Source: CAZART01 sp964487555 (lineage in GTDB: Bacteria; Bacteroidota; Rhodothermia; Rhodothermales; VXPQ01). From it: DNA of 18,242 nt. The position numbers were made by a program, and so were the translations under genes. The stretch is from the NCBI GenBank assembly GCA_964487555.1, contig CAZART010000104.1, forward strand, positions 1 to 18,242. Reading direction: 5' to 3'. The notes beneath the pieces were generated by a model, which worked only from the letters and a program-made list of their open reading frames with translations, ran no database searches and was not told the origin of the DNA. Shown here in pieces: positions 8,901-16,406 of this stretch (its first letter is position 1; every line of letters starts with the position of its first letter).

Positions 8901-9457
8901 GTTTCAGTGAGCTCACCGCAGGTGCAGAGAGCCGCTTCGTGAACGTATGGAGGATGGAGGGTCGTGCCCAGGTGGCTGAAGTATGGAGCTTTCGAGCGGT
9001 AACCGGGCTCGAACAGGACCGTTTGCTCAGCGATCAATTCGCCACGCGGACGTACAACATCCATTCCGTACGTTTCGAGCCGGAGGTGGGCTTTCGGGCC
9101 ACCCGGCGCCTCCAGATCGTAGGCACTCCGGCATTCGCTCGTAAGAACGACAGATTCGCGGATCTCGTCGCAAACGTCGTCAAGCTGCCCATCGAGCTCC
9201 GATATACCGTGCCGGGAAAGCTCCAGGCGACGCTGCGGGGTGAGGCGGCGCGAGTGGGCCTCGACGGGGAGGCATTCGGGCTCGCCCGATTCGAGCTTAC
9301 CGACGGCCGCGGCCCGGGTACGTCCTTCCTCTGGTCGTTACGCGGCCAGTACACGATCAATGAATATCTGCGGGCGACGTTTTCGTACGATGGGCGCGCA
9401 CCTTCCGACGCATCCGTCATCCACACGATGCAGTTGCAGCTCAGCGCGTTATTCTAG
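5909..9457 (+). CDS. Large outer-membrane protein, SprA-like N-terminal region
   Basis: A 1182-residue exported protein beginning with the signal peptide MTARLVSTFLILTGLGLAAS and cleavage-like ARAQ-D; this ATG is preferred over the 64-residue upstream extension from a GTG. A conserved block at about 149-215 (SITRGILAGNN, LTDENTPILPEGTTQ, EEFDRVFIG, GDFDLRF) resembles the repeated units of SprA-type Bacteroidota surface/secretion proteins. A second block near 465-518 has the NG-YEYTGPGGGEYLPVRILP pattern. Residues 866-877 form a canonical EF-hand loop (DLNDDGVVQIDE). The C-terminal half has alternating aromatic/charged strands, many Arg/Glu, and ends QLQLSALF, a barrel-like terminus. SprA itself is about twice this length. 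Probably a large barrel of unknown cargo or ligand. It is divergent from the amidoligase operon with a ~217-bp gap. Confidence 0.75.
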   Translation: MTARLVSTFLILTGLGLAASGARAQDVRTRQGPGAASGVHRDTLSGAQPYQLRPLVLPGSERIRVDAEPVDTSRYRLDYRYGRLWIDNAADTAVVVAEYRTLPFDLRDVYRMREIIDTVRTNEGTPGAQVDPAASLDPFAGSPLTHSGSITRGILAGNNRDVTVESGLRLQLAGEIARDVHVQAVLTDENTPILPEGTTQRLEEFDRVFIGIEAPYGEAQLGDFDLRFASSEFARFSRKLQGASFTADLADAGPPGLAQGSITVAGATSRGHFRSQEIQPIDGVQGPYRLEGSQGERFILVVPGSEIVYLDGVQLTRGESNHYTIDYATAEIHFTPSVIVTDDKRIRVEFQFTTNQFTRTLIGSQVETRFWQAADGGSRARFGAAFLREADSREFGEEFGFSREDSLALVRAGDGIARSGGAERVAYDPEATFVQYRREIRPLPDGGADTIFVAIEERPADTVAVYRVQFSRVGEGRGSYERVGRSVNGILYEYTGPGGGEYLPVRILPKPKQQRLVDLHGGLEPIEGVEVYGEWARTLYDANRMSPFDGGDDEGSAYIVGARLTEIKMGSARLSGDVRRRFTGSSFEAFDRIRPVEFDRRWNLLSRSFTATGGVAGGGDEVIDEGNLRLDLAEMTSVRAELGRLNLGSAFEGIRRAGYLESAEARLPILNYRIEHIDSRDALAGEDGRWLRQLGSVRIPTLGGRFAPRLEVEHERRRQRVIGTDSLARRSFAFVELRPGLSWESSRLEIDGFVELRDEDDWIDGEVDDAARSWTAQTSFRYRPSSTFDADGSLGYRLRTFTDRFRLEQQREDVEALILRWNTRYQPLQRALQLNWLYEGISERTPTLQEIYVRTGPEIGQYVWEDLNDDGVVQIDEFLPETLPNEGTYVKTFVPSDELIPVINVQTRLRLELDPARIWREANGRWQRRLSQVVSRTTIELREKTRDPNLAAVYLLDLSRFRRPGQTLTGRLRLAQDFFFFRNLSGYGLDVSFNQIRSFSELTAGAESRFVNVWRMEGRAQVAEVWSFRAVTGLEQDRLLSDQFATRTYNIHSVRFEPEVGFRATRRLQIVGTPAFARKNDRFADLVANVVKLPIELRYTVPGKLQATLRGEAARVGLDGEAFGLARFELTDGRGPGTSFLWSLRGQYTINEYLRATFSYDGRAPSDASVIHTMQLQLSALF

Positions 9458-9473
9458 ACGAGGCTTTTTGAAG

Positions 9474-9809
9474 ATGACCGACACGCCCAGGATGACCGAC
9501 ATGCAAAGAGAGACGGTCGGCAGCGAAGAGGTGCCGCCGCGCGGCCTTTCTACGATTACGGCCGTCGGAGCCGCCGCCGGAGCGCTCGTTTTCGCGTTTC
9601 TGCTCTACGGAATGGTCGGCTTCCCCGAGAACATCCCTCTGGCATTCGGCGTCGCCGTGCTGCTGGCTGAGGTGGTCGAATCGATCGTGCAGGTCGGTGC
9701 CGCGTCCTTGAAAGGTCAGCGACTGGCTCTGGCGCTACTGCACGCCGTCATCGTTGCGGCTGCCTGCTGGTTGGGGGTCTGGATGGCGGGACTGCTCGGA
9801 TGGACGTGA
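9474..9809 (+). CDS. Small three-helix inner-membrane protein, unknown function
   Basis: A 111-residue protein with a polar N-terminal tail of about 25 residues and three predicted membrane segments: LSTITAVGAAAGALVFAFLL, then IPLAFGVAVLLAEVVESIVQ, and finally LALALLHAVIVAAACWLGVW ending at GLLGWT. The middle segment carries acidic residues (AEVVES). It starts 16 bp after the stop of the large outer-membrane gene and is probably co-transcribed with it. The ATG at 9474 is chosen because the longer frame lies inside the upstream gene; Met at 9492 or 9501 are alternatives. I do not recognise the family. Confidence 0.7.
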   Translation: MTDTPRMTDMQRETVGSEEVPPRGLSTITAVGAAAGALVFAFLLYGMVGFPENIPLAFGVAVLLAEVVESIVQVGAASLKGQRLALALLHAVIVAAACWLGVWMAGLLGWT

Positions 9810-9843
9810 ACATCGAGCGGCGCTCGCAACTTGCGGCAGCACA

Positions 9844-9892
9844 AAAAAAGTCGACGCCCCGGCCTCCATCGAAACGGTGCCGGGACGTCGAC
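9844..9892 (-). terminator. Rho-independent terminator for the DUF5670-type gene
   Basis: Arms GTCGACGCCCCGG (9850-9862) and CCGGGACGTCGAC (9880-9892) pair over 13 bp with one mismatch, around a 17-nt loop. On the minus strand the stem is followed directly by seven T (plus-strand A run at 9843-9849). It lies about 40 bp beyond the stop of the minus-strand small gene and 35 bp after the stop of the convergent plus-strand gene, so the hairpin may also serve that side, though without a T run. Confidence 0.8.
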
Positions 9893-9933
9893 ATTTATGG
9901 TGTAGCCAATCGGGACCTCCGCGTCCCGCAGTG

Positions 9934-10083
9934 CTAAACGACCCTTCGTCCACGAACCAGGTTCAGGATCAGGACGACGACGGCGACAACCAGCAATATG
10001 TGCAATACGCCGCCTAACGTATATCCGCCAATAAGGCCTAGTAGCCAGAGGACCAAGAGAATGATTATGATAGTCCAGAGCAT
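9934..10083 (-). CDS. DUF5670/lmo0937-family mini membrane protein
   Basis: A 49-residue protein (MLWTIIIILLVLWLLGLIGG, then YTLGGVLHILLVVAVVVLIL, then NLVRGRRVV) made of two hydrophobic helices separated by the conserved GLIGGYTLGGVLHILL motif and ending in a basic tail. This matches the widespread lmo0937-type family, often linked to stress or stationary phase; molecular role unknown. A purine-rich GGGGAAAAGAGA precedes the ATG. It is monocistronic, with its own hairpin terminator downstream, and is divergent from the oxidoreductase gene. Confidence 0.88.
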   Translation of the reverse strand: MLWTIIIILLVLWLLGLIGGYTLGGVLHILLVVAVVVLILNLVRGRRVV

Positions 10084-10242
10084 CGTCTCTTTTCCCCGCG
10101 CGTGAAGCGGGTTTATTTTAAGGATTGCGTCGTGAAATTAAGAAGGAATTTCTGCGCAAATGTTCTGCACGCGCCGGCGAGTTCCCGTATATATAACAGG
10201 TGTGACGCATGCGATACCGGGGCTAAATCAGGAGGATCAACG

Positions 10243-11559
10243 ATGTCCGAGAAGAAGGAATATAGAGGCTTTTCGCGCCGGGAATTCGTTAAATCCACGG
10301 CCGCCGCTGCGGCCGGTGCGACGTTCATGGTGGGGACCGAGCGCTATGCCTATGCAGCGGGCTCCGATCGGCTCCGCGTCGGTCTCGTCGGGTGTGGAGG
10401 ACGGGGTACCGGCGCCGCCGCCGAAGCGGTCGCAGCCGCGGAGGGCGTCGAGATTTATGCGCTGGGTGATCTGTTTGAAGATCGACTCGAGGATTCTCGC
10501 GGTCGCCTTCAAGAGCATCTCGGCGATGCGTTCACGGTGACGGACGACCGCACGTTTACCGGTTTCGACAACTATAAGCACGTCATCGACAGCGTGGACA
10601 TGGTCATCCTCGCAACACCGCCCGGCTTCCGGCCGATTCATTTGCGATACGCCGTCGAAGCCGGAAAACACGTCTTCATGGAGAAGCCCTCCAATGTGGA
10701 CGTGGCCGGCTATGCGTCCATCGTCGAGTCGGGAGAGCAGGCGAAGCAAAAAGGCCTCTCGATCGTCGCGGGGACGCTTTATCGACGTCAGCCGAGCTTT
10801 TTCGAGGCGGTCAAAGCCATCCACGAGGGAGCCATCGGCGAGATTGTAGGCGCACAGGCGTACTTTTTGACCGGTCCGGTCTGGCTTCGCAAGCGGCAGC
10901 CGGGCATGTCCGACATGGAATGGCAGTGTCGAAACTGGTACTACTTCACCTGGCTATCCGGCGATCATATCGTCGAGCAGTTCGTCCACAATCTCGACGT
11001 CATCAATTGGGTTTTCGGCGCGCACCCGGAATCCGCATTGGCCATGGGAGGCCGGCTCGTTCGGGTTGACCCCGCCTACGGCCACATCTATGATCATTTC
11101 AGCGTCGAGTACGTCTACCCCGGTGGCGTACTCGTTGAGGCAAAATGTCGGCAGATGGAAAACGTGACAAGCCGTGTGACGAACCGGATCGTCGGTACGA
11201 GCGGCGTGGCCGTTCTTCATCCCGAGCGTTCCATGATAAGAAGCCACGACGGCGAGGTGGTCTTCCGCCATCCGGAGCGCGGCGGGAACGGATACATAAC
11301 CGAACATGCGGATCTGATCACGAGCATCCGCGAAAGAAACCCGATCAACGAGGCGCAGCAGATCGCGGAGAGCACGCTGACAGGAATCCTGGGCCGCGAA
11401 AGCGCCTACACGGGGCAGGAGGTCACCTGGAAAGAGATCGAATCGGCGGAAATGGATCTGGTACCCGCTGAGTTCGCCTTCACCGATCTTCCCGTGGCGC
11501 CGGTGGCGCGCCCCGGTACTACAAAGCTAAGCCGCCGGTTCGCCGCTACGATGCACTGA
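10243..11559 (+). CDS. Gfo/Idh/MocA-family oxidoreductase with Tat signal
   Basis: A 438-residue NAD(P)-dependent dehydrogenase-type protein. It opens with a twin-arginine signal (SRREFVK at 11-17, then an alanine-rich core to about residue 39), so it is predicted to be exported folded, as several glycosidase-like Gfo/Idh/MocA proteins are. The Rossmann motif is RVGLVGCGGRGTG (45-57), ATPP lies at 124-127, and the family EKP triad residue set is FMEKPSN (145-151). A GDHIVEQFVHNLDVINW stretch near 245 supplies the usual catalytic-region histidines. AGGAGG at 10230-10235, seven bases before ATG, fixes the start; the longer upstream frame has no such site. The substrate is probably a sugar or polyol derivative. 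No sugar-related gene is next to it; murA converges from the right with a 27-bp gap. Confidence 0.88.
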   Translation: MSEKKEYRGFSRREFVKSTAAAAAGATFMVGTERYAYAAGSDRLRVGLVGCGGRGTGAAAEAVAAAEGVEIYALGDLFEDRLEDSRGRLQEHLGDAFTVTDDRTFTGFDNYKHVIDSVDMVILATPPGFRPIHLRYAVEAGKHVFMEKPSNVDVAGYASIVESGEQAKQKGLSIVAGTLYRRQPSFFEAVKAIHEGAIGEIVGAQAYFLTGPVWLRKRQPGMSDMEWQCRNWYYFTWLSGDHIVEQFVHNLDVINWVFGAHPESALAMGGRLVRVDPAYGHIYDHFSVEYVYPGGVLVEAKCRQMENVTSRVTNRIVGTSGVAVLHPERSMIRSHDGEVVFRHPERGGNGYITEHADLITSIRERNPINEAQQIAESTLTGILGRESAYTGQEVTWKEIESAEMDLVPAEFAFTDLPVAPVARPGTTKLSRRFAATMH

Positions 11560-11586
11560 GGTGTCGACGTCCGGAGGCCTTACCGT

Positions 11587-12912
11587 TCATCCTGCTTCAA
11601 CCATCGGCTCGTCGATAACGGGCTCGGCAAATTCGTCGTATTCTTCGCGGCGGATGTGGATGCCGGCGGCGGCGAGCTTACCGTCGAGATTCTCATAGCC
11701 CCGGTCGAGATGGTAGACCCTTAGCACGTTCGTCGTCCCACGGGCGACCATTCCCGCGAGCACGAGGGAAACACTGGCGCGCAGGTCCGTGCTCATCACC
11801 GTCGCACCCTGCAAGTTATTGGATCCCTCCACCACGACTTCATTTCCGACCACGATGGCATTTGCGGCCATCCGCCGGAGCTCCGGAATGTGCTTGAAAC
11901 GGTCGTAATAAATGGTGTCGACAACGCGCGCATTGCCGTATGCCTGGGTGAGGAGAACGGTCCACTGCGCCTGAAGGTCGGTCGGAAAGCCGGGATAGAC
12001 GCCCGTCTCGATCGACACCGACTTGATGCGCTCCGGAGCGATAACGTCGACGTAATCCTTTCCCAACGTAAACTGCGTGCCGGTCCGTGCAAACGCATCG
12101 ATGAAGGCGTCGCCGAGGTAATCGGGGGCTGCATTCGAAATATGCACGGCCTCGCCCGGCTCGCCGGCGATGGCGGCCGCAATCATGTACGTACCGAGCT
12201 CGATGCGATCGGGCGTGTTTCGAAAAGTGATGGGCCGCAACGTATCGACGCCTTCGATCTCCAGCCTGCTCGTTCCGAGCCCCTCGATGCGCGCGCCCAT
12301 CGCCTGAAGCATCTCACCGAAGACGACGACGTCCGGTTCGCGCGCCGCATTTTCGAGCCGAGAGCCACCTTGTGCGGTCACGGCCGCGAGGAGAAGATTG
12401 ATGGTCGTGCCGACGCTCGAGGGCTCCATTTCAAAGATGCCCCCGCTCAGCCGGCCCCCTTCTGCCGAGGCCACGACGTCACCCTGATCGAGTTCGATGT
12501 CCGCGCCTAAGGCTTCCATCCCCTTGAGATGAAGATCCACCGGCCGAGGACCCCACGCACATCCGCCCGGAAGCGAAACGCGGGCCTTTCCGCAGCGACC
12601 CAGCAGCGCACCGAGCATATAGAAAGAGGCCCGCATCTTTTTCACAAGGTCGTACGGGGCCTCCGGAAAGTCCACGCGGGAGGCATCGACGATCAGGACG
12701 TGCGTGTGAGGGTCGAACTGAACGGATGCCCCGCAAATGCGGAGGACGTGCGCGAAGGTCGTCACGTCCCGCAGGTTAGGCACATTTTCGATCGTGGTCA
12801 CCCCTTCCGCAAGGATCGCACCCGCCATAAGCGGCAGCGCGGTGTTCTTCGAACCGCTGACGGATAGCGTCCCTCGAAGTCGCCGAGTCCCTTCTATAAC
12901 GAGCTTGTCCAT
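11587..12912 (-). CDS. murA: UDP-N-acetylglucosamine 1-carboxyvinyltransferase
   Basis: MurA transfers enolpyruvate from PEP to UDP-GlcNAc, the first committed step of peptidoglycan synthesis in the cytoplasm. The 441-residue protein shows the two inside-out domains, SGSKNTALP (Lys22, Asn23) at the N-terminus, and the catalytic loop PGGCAWGPRPVDLHLKG with Cys118. That cysteine is the fosfomycin target, so this is the sensitive type. Further family motifs are ASAEGGRLSG, FPTDLQAQW and an EVVVEG strand. A short acidic tail (IDEPMVEAG) extends the end. ATG at 12912 is preceded by a weak AGGGG. It is divergent from the cysteine desulfurase across a 346-bp gap, so it has its own promoter region. 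Confidence 0.96.
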   Translation of the reverse strand: MDKLVIEGTRRLRGTLSVSGSKNTALPLMAGAILAEGVTTIENVPNLRDVTTFAHVLRICGASVQFDPHTHVLIVDASRVDFPEAPYDLVKKMRASFYMLGALLGRCGKARVSLPGGCAWGPRPVDLHLKGMEALGADIELDQGDVVASAEGGRLSGGIFEMEPSSVGTTINLLLAAVTAQGGSRLENAAREPDVVVFGEMLQAMGARIEGLGTSRLEIEGVDTLRPITFRNTPDRIELGTYMIAAAIAGEPGEAVHISNAAPDYLGDAFIDAFARTGTQFTLGKDYVDVIAPERIKSVSIETGVYPGFPTDLQAQWTVLLTQAYGNARVVDTIYYDRFKHIPELRRMAANAIVVGNEVVVEGSNNLQGATVMSTDLRASVSLVLAGMVARGTTNVLRVYHLDRGYENLDGKLAAAGIHIRREEYDEFAEPVIDEPMVEAG

Positions 12913-13063
12913 TCAGCCCCTAGATTGAGAGATGGAAAATGGAACATAAGAACACTTGACATACGATTCACCTCGGCCCTGGATCTTCAGACGCGCCTCG
13001 TCGACACAATTTTTACACGTGCCATCCGCGGTTCGGGAATCGCTTCCAATCCGCCGCGATGTG

Positions 13064-13150
13064 CTCGGCGCGTCGAACTCGGGGACGTTGCTCGGCGCAT
13101 CGGGTTCGCGGCCTCCGCTCGGCGCGTCGGACGGCGCGCGGCGCATCGGA
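13064..13150 (+). repeat. Imperfect 27-bp tandem repeat in the murA/desulfurase intergenic gap
   Basis: The core CTCGGCGCRTCG begins at 13064, 13091 and 13118, exactly 27 bp apart, with a degenerate fourth copy (CGCGGCGCATCG) at 13137, 19 bp on. Bases between cores are only partly conserved. It lies in the 346-bp gap between divergent murA (start 12912) and the cysteine desulfurase (start 13259). Open frames on both strands cross it but look like composition artefacts with no RBS. A TTGACA at 12956-12961 is present, but no good -10 follows. Confidence 0.6.
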
Positions 13151-13258
13151 CCTGTTGATTTTTCCCGGCATGTCGGACCCTGTGGAATCTGCTCCGCATA
13201 TCCGGCGTTTGCAAGCCAACGTTTCTCGCCGGATTCCTCCAAAACATCCGACTTTCGC

Positions 13259-14428
13259 ATGCGTCGCGTTTACCTCGATCATGCAGCTACGACCCCGCTC
13301 GACACGGCCGTCTTCGATGCCATGCTTCCCTATCTCAAGGAGCAGTTCGGCAATGCATCTTCCGTGCATGCGATGGGACGGCGGGCGCGCTTCGCCGTTG
13401 AGGAGAGTCGTGAAAAAATCGCCGATCTCATCGGCGCGGAACCCGGCGAAATAATTTTTACGAGCGGCGGTACGGAATCCAACAACGCTGCCATCAGAGG
13501 AGTTCTCTCGGCGAAACCCGGAGGCGTCGTGATCTCGGCGGCGGAACACGAAGCCGTCCTTCGTCCTGTGGAAGCGCTGCACGGCAAGGGGCGCGGGACC
13601 TTAATACTTCAGCCGGGACCGACCGGCGCCGTGGCGCCGGACGTGCTCGCGGAGCACCTCGGAGAGCATGTCGGGCTCGTCTCGCTAATGCACGGAAACA
13701 ACGAGATCGGCACGCTTACGGACGTAGAAAGCATGGCACGTCTTTGCCGGGACCGTGGCGTCGTCTTCCATACTGATGCCGTGCAGACGGCCGGTTATGG
13801 ACTGATTCGTGTGGATGAAGTCGCCGTCGATCTGTTGAGTATGTCAGGCCATAAATTCTACGGCCCGAAAGGGGTCGGCGTGTTGTATCTGCGTGGCCGT
13901 GTTGCCTGTGATCCGCTCATCGAGGGCGGAGCGCAGGAGCGTCGCCGGCGCGGCGGCACCGAAAATGTGGCCGCCGTCGTTGGAATCGCCGCGGCATTCG
14001 AGCAGGCGATCGCAGAGGCGGATGAGCGCCGGGCGCACGCGTCGGCCCTGCGGGACCGTCTGCACCGCGGCCTCGTTGATGCGATGGGCGAGCGAATGAT
14101 TGTGAATACACCGCTTGGCACCGCGCCGGTCATGCCGCACGTCCTTAGCGTAGCCTTCCCGCCGATAGACGCGGAGCCGATCGATGGTGAAATGCTGCTG
14201 TTGAATCTGGATATGGAGGGTGTCCTGGCCTCGGCCGGGTCGGCGTGCACAAGCGGCACCCTCGAGCCGAGCCATGTTCTTACGGCGATCGGACTCGATC
14301 GCGCGACCGCCGCGGCCGGTATTCGGTTTTCGGTCGGAAAGAATACCACGCCTGACGACGTGGACTACGCCGTCGATGCCGTGTTGCGCGTCATGCGCCG
14401 AATGACCCACCAGACGACGAAAGCATGA
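13259..14428 (+). CDS. Cysteine desulfurase (IscS/NifS family, PLP-dependent)
   Basis: A 389-residue class V aminotransferase-fold enzyme that removes sulfur from cysteine as a persulfide for Fe-S cluster and thio-cofactor assembly. It shows VYLDHAATTPLD (4-15), TSGGTESNN (68-76), His97 in AEHEAV, HTDAVQ (171-176), the PLP lysine in SMSGHKFYGPKG (Lys199), and the active-site Cys330 in SAGSACTSGTLEPSHVL. The short 'group I-like' loop SACTSG suggests an IscS/NifS rather than a SufS type. The in-frame extension to 12956 is rejected because the family starts with RRVYLDHAAT; no strong RBS is seen. No iscU or other Fe-S scaffold gene lies in the window. Its stop overlaps the next ATG (ATGA at 14425-14428). 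Confidence 0.93.
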   Translation: MRRVYLDHAATTPLDTAVFDAMLPYLKEQFGNASSVHAMGRRARFAVEESREKIADLIGAEPGEIIFTSGGTESNNAAIRGVLSAKPGGVVISAAEHEAVLRPVEALHGKGRGTLILQPGPTGAVAPDVLAEHLGEHVGLVSLMHGNNEIGTLTDVESMARLCRDRGVVFHTDAVQTAGYGLIRVDEVAVDLLSMSGHKFYGPKGVGVLYLRGRVACDPLIEGGAQERRRRGGTENVAAVVGIAAAFEQAIAEADERRAHASALRDRLHRGLVDAMGERMIVNTPLGTAPVMPHVLSVAFPPIDAEPIDGEMLLLNLDMEGVLASAGSACTSGTLEPSHVLTAIGLDRATAAAGIRFSVGKNTTPDDVDYAVDAVLRVMRRMTHQTTKA

Positions 14429-15102
14429 CGTCTGCGTTGATCGTTTTTGCCAAGGTGCCGATGGCCGGACGCGTAAAGACGCGCCTGACGCCGGAGCTCG
14501 ACGAGCAGGAGGCGGCCGAGCTGTATGAAGCCTTTCTGCTCGACGCACTGGATGCATATTCCGCCCTTGATGCCGACATGCGTCTCTACGTCGCAGGCGG
14601 TGCCGCCCAACTCGGTGCTTTGCAGGTGCCCCAGAAGGTCGCCATTTTCCAGCAGAGCGGAGACGGTCTGGGAGAGAGGATGGCGCGTGCCTTCGCCGAG
14701 ACGTTCGCCGGCGGCTACGAGCGCGTTACGATTATAGGGACGGACCACCCCACGCTGCCACCGGCGTTCATCGATTATGCCTTCAGGTCCCTTTCGAGTC
14801 CCAAATCGATCACCATCGGTCCGGCCGACGATGGCGGCTACTATCTCCTCGCGATGAACGACTTCATGCCGCAGGTTTTTCGCGGAATGTCGTATAGCCA
14901 CCCTGGCGTGTTTGAAGAAACGCTCATGCGGATTGCCGATCTGGGCGCAGACCTGGTCGTGTTGCCGCCGTGGTACGACGTGGACAGACCCGCCCAACTT
15001 CGTCGTTTGCGCGCTGAATTGGCCGAAAACGAAACCCTCGCTCCTCGCACGAAGCACCACATCGACCTTCTGGCGCGGCGCCATGCATGGCTCCACGACT
15101 GA
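14425..15102 (+). CDS. TIGR04282/DUF2064-type GT-A glycosyltransferase
   Basis: A 225-residue GT-A-fold protein like small nucleotide-sugar or nucleotidyl transferases. It has the N-terminal loop VFAKVPMAGRVKTRL (7-21), QSGDGLGERM (77-86), the metal-binding GTDHPTLP (105-112) and GPADDGGYYLL (132-142). These match the TIGR04282 family found beside sugar and hopanoid or arsenosugar-like pathways in other bacteria; the substrate here is unknown. No signal peptide; cytoplasmic. Its ATG overlaps the stop of the cysteine desulfurase by 4 bp, so the pair is likely translated together. Confidence 0.85.
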   Translation: MTSALIVFAKVPMAGRVKTRLTPELDEQEAAELYEAFLLDALDAYSALDADMRLYVAGGAAQLGALQVPQKVAIFQQSGDGLGERMARAFAETFAGGYERVTIIGTDHPTLPPAFIDYAFRSLSSPKSITIGPADDGGYYLLAMNDFMPQVFRGMSYSHPGVFEETLMRIADLGADLVVLPPWYDVDRPAQLRRLRAELAENETLAPRTKHHIDLLARRHAWLHD

Positions 15103-15204
15103 CGCGACCGACGATTCGATCGCGAGCGTCCGGATTCGGCGCTTCCTGGTAGCTACTACACCTTTACCACGGCCAGCGCGCCCGAAGCGCTTCCGCGTAC
15201 GGCC

Positions 15205-15213
15205 TAGTTTTTG
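15205..15213 (+). promoter_or_regulatory. Possible Bacteroidota-type promoter -7 element before fbp
   Basis: TAGTTTTTG fits the Bacteroidota TAnnnTTTG -7 consensus 61 bp before the fbp ATG. No clear TTG -33 element lies about 19 bp upstream, where instead a 10-bp palindrome GAAGCGCTTC (15184-15193) is found. Weak support. The rest of this 171-bp gap shows only a possible GGCC-flanked hairpin that could end the upstream operon. Confidence 0.25.
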
Positions 15214-15273
15214 TGTAGCCGCCGTACACGAGGAGCGCGTGCATAGGTAGACAATCACGAAAACAAGATACGA

Positions 15274-16329
15274 ATGACCTATTCGTCGAACGGTTCGATC
15301 GTCTCTGAGCTCGGAGAGTTTAAGACGATCGAGCAATTCATCATTGAGCAGCAGCGGAAATTTCCGCACTCGACAGGCGGTTTTTCGCGGTTGCTGCGCG
15401 ACATCTCGGTGGCCGCAAAGATCATCAACCGCGACATGCGCCGCGCCGGTCTGGCCGACGTCTGCGGTGATACGGGCGAAGTGAATGTGCAGGGTGAGAT
15501 CCAGCAAAAGATGGATGCCCTTGCACATACCGAGCTCGTTCGGGCCCTGCGCCGCGGCGGCGAATGCTGCCTCATCGGCTCTGAAGAACACGCCGAGGCG
15601 ATTCCAATGAAGATGAATCACGGGGAAGATGGAAAATACATCGTCCTGCTCGATCCTCTCGACGGCTCGTCGAACATCGACGTTAACGTTTCGGTAGGGA
15701 CGATCTTCAGCGTATACCGTCTTCCCGAAGGATACGAAGAGCCTGAACTGCAAGCCGCCCTTCAGTCAGGAACCCAGCAGGTCGCGGCAGGCTATGTCGT
15801 TTACGGCTCGTCGACCATGCTGGTCTACACGACGGGCGACGGCGTGAACGGCTTCACCCTCGATCCGTCGATCGGGGAATTCCTCCTTTCCCACCCGAAC
15901 ATCAAGACGCCCAAGTCGGCCTCCATCTACTCGATCAACGAAGGCTTCTATAACTCGTGGGAAGCCGGCCTGAAGCAATACATCAAGTGGATGCAAAAAG
16001 AGGATGATCCCACCCGGCGTCCGTACAAGACCCGCTATATCGGCTCTTTCGTTTCCGATTTCCATCGAAATCTGATCAAGGGAGGCATCTACATGTATCC
16101 TGCTACCCACAGCAACCCCGAGGGAAAGCTCCGCTTAATGTACGAGGCCAATCCAACGGCCATGATCGTCGAGCAGGCTGGTGGGCGAGCCTCCGACGGG
16201 CACGTGCGGATTCTTGAAAAACCACCGACCGCTCTCCACCAGCGCACCCCGCTCTTCATCGGCAGCGAAGAAATGGTGCAGATGGCGGAGTCGTTCCTTC
16301 AAGGCAGGAAGCAATTGCAGAATGATTGA
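15274..16329 (+). CDS. fbp: Fructose-1,6-bisphosphatase class I
   Basis: Fbp removes the 1-phosphate from fructose 1,6-bisphosphate in gluconeogenesis, in the cytoplasm, with Mg2+. The 351-residue length is normal. Visible are the metal/substrate motifs GSEEHAE (102-108), LLDPLDGSSNID (125-136) with VGTIFSVYR after it, and near the C-terminus THSNPEGKLRLMYEANP and VEQAGGRASDG, which form the sugar-phosphate site. The N-terminal region is short, as in bacterial forms, with GEIQQKMD (74-81). The start ATG at 15274 is preceded by an AAAACAAGA stretch rather than a strong RBS. Expressed alone; it converges with the outer-membrane gene on its right, 77 bp away. Confidence 0.97.
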   Translation: MTYSSNGSIVSELGEFKTIEQFIIEQQRKFPHSTGGFSRLLRDISVAAKIINRDMRRAGLADVCGDTGEVNVQGEIQQKMDALAHTELVRALRRGGECCLIGSEEHAEAIPMKMNHGEDGKYIVLLDPLDGSSNIDVNVSVGTIFSVYRLPEGYEEPELQAALQSGTQQVAAGYVVYGSSTMLVYTTGDGVNGFTLDPSIGEFLLSHPNIKTPKSASIYSINEGFYNSWEAGLKQYIKWMQKEDDPTRRPYKTRYIGSFVSDFHRNLIKGGIYMYPATHSNPEGKLRLMYEANPTAMIVEQAGGRASDGHVRILEKPPTALHQRTPLFIGSEEMVQMAESFLQGRKQLQND

Positions 16330-16406
16330 GCCGCGATGGAGCGGTGCGCCGACGGCGCCCGGCTATCCGACACGTGCCGATTGCGCCGGAGCGGTGCTCG
16401 AGCATG

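Noticed and set aside
12913..13260. Frames on both strands across the murA/desulfurase gap
   Set aside because: No RBS or domain; sequence is dominated by the 27-bp repeats. The desulfurase start at 13259 fits the family.
14365..15753. 462-residue minus-strand frame across the glycosyltransferase and fbp
   Set aside because: Spans two well-supported plus-strand genes and has no recognisable domain.
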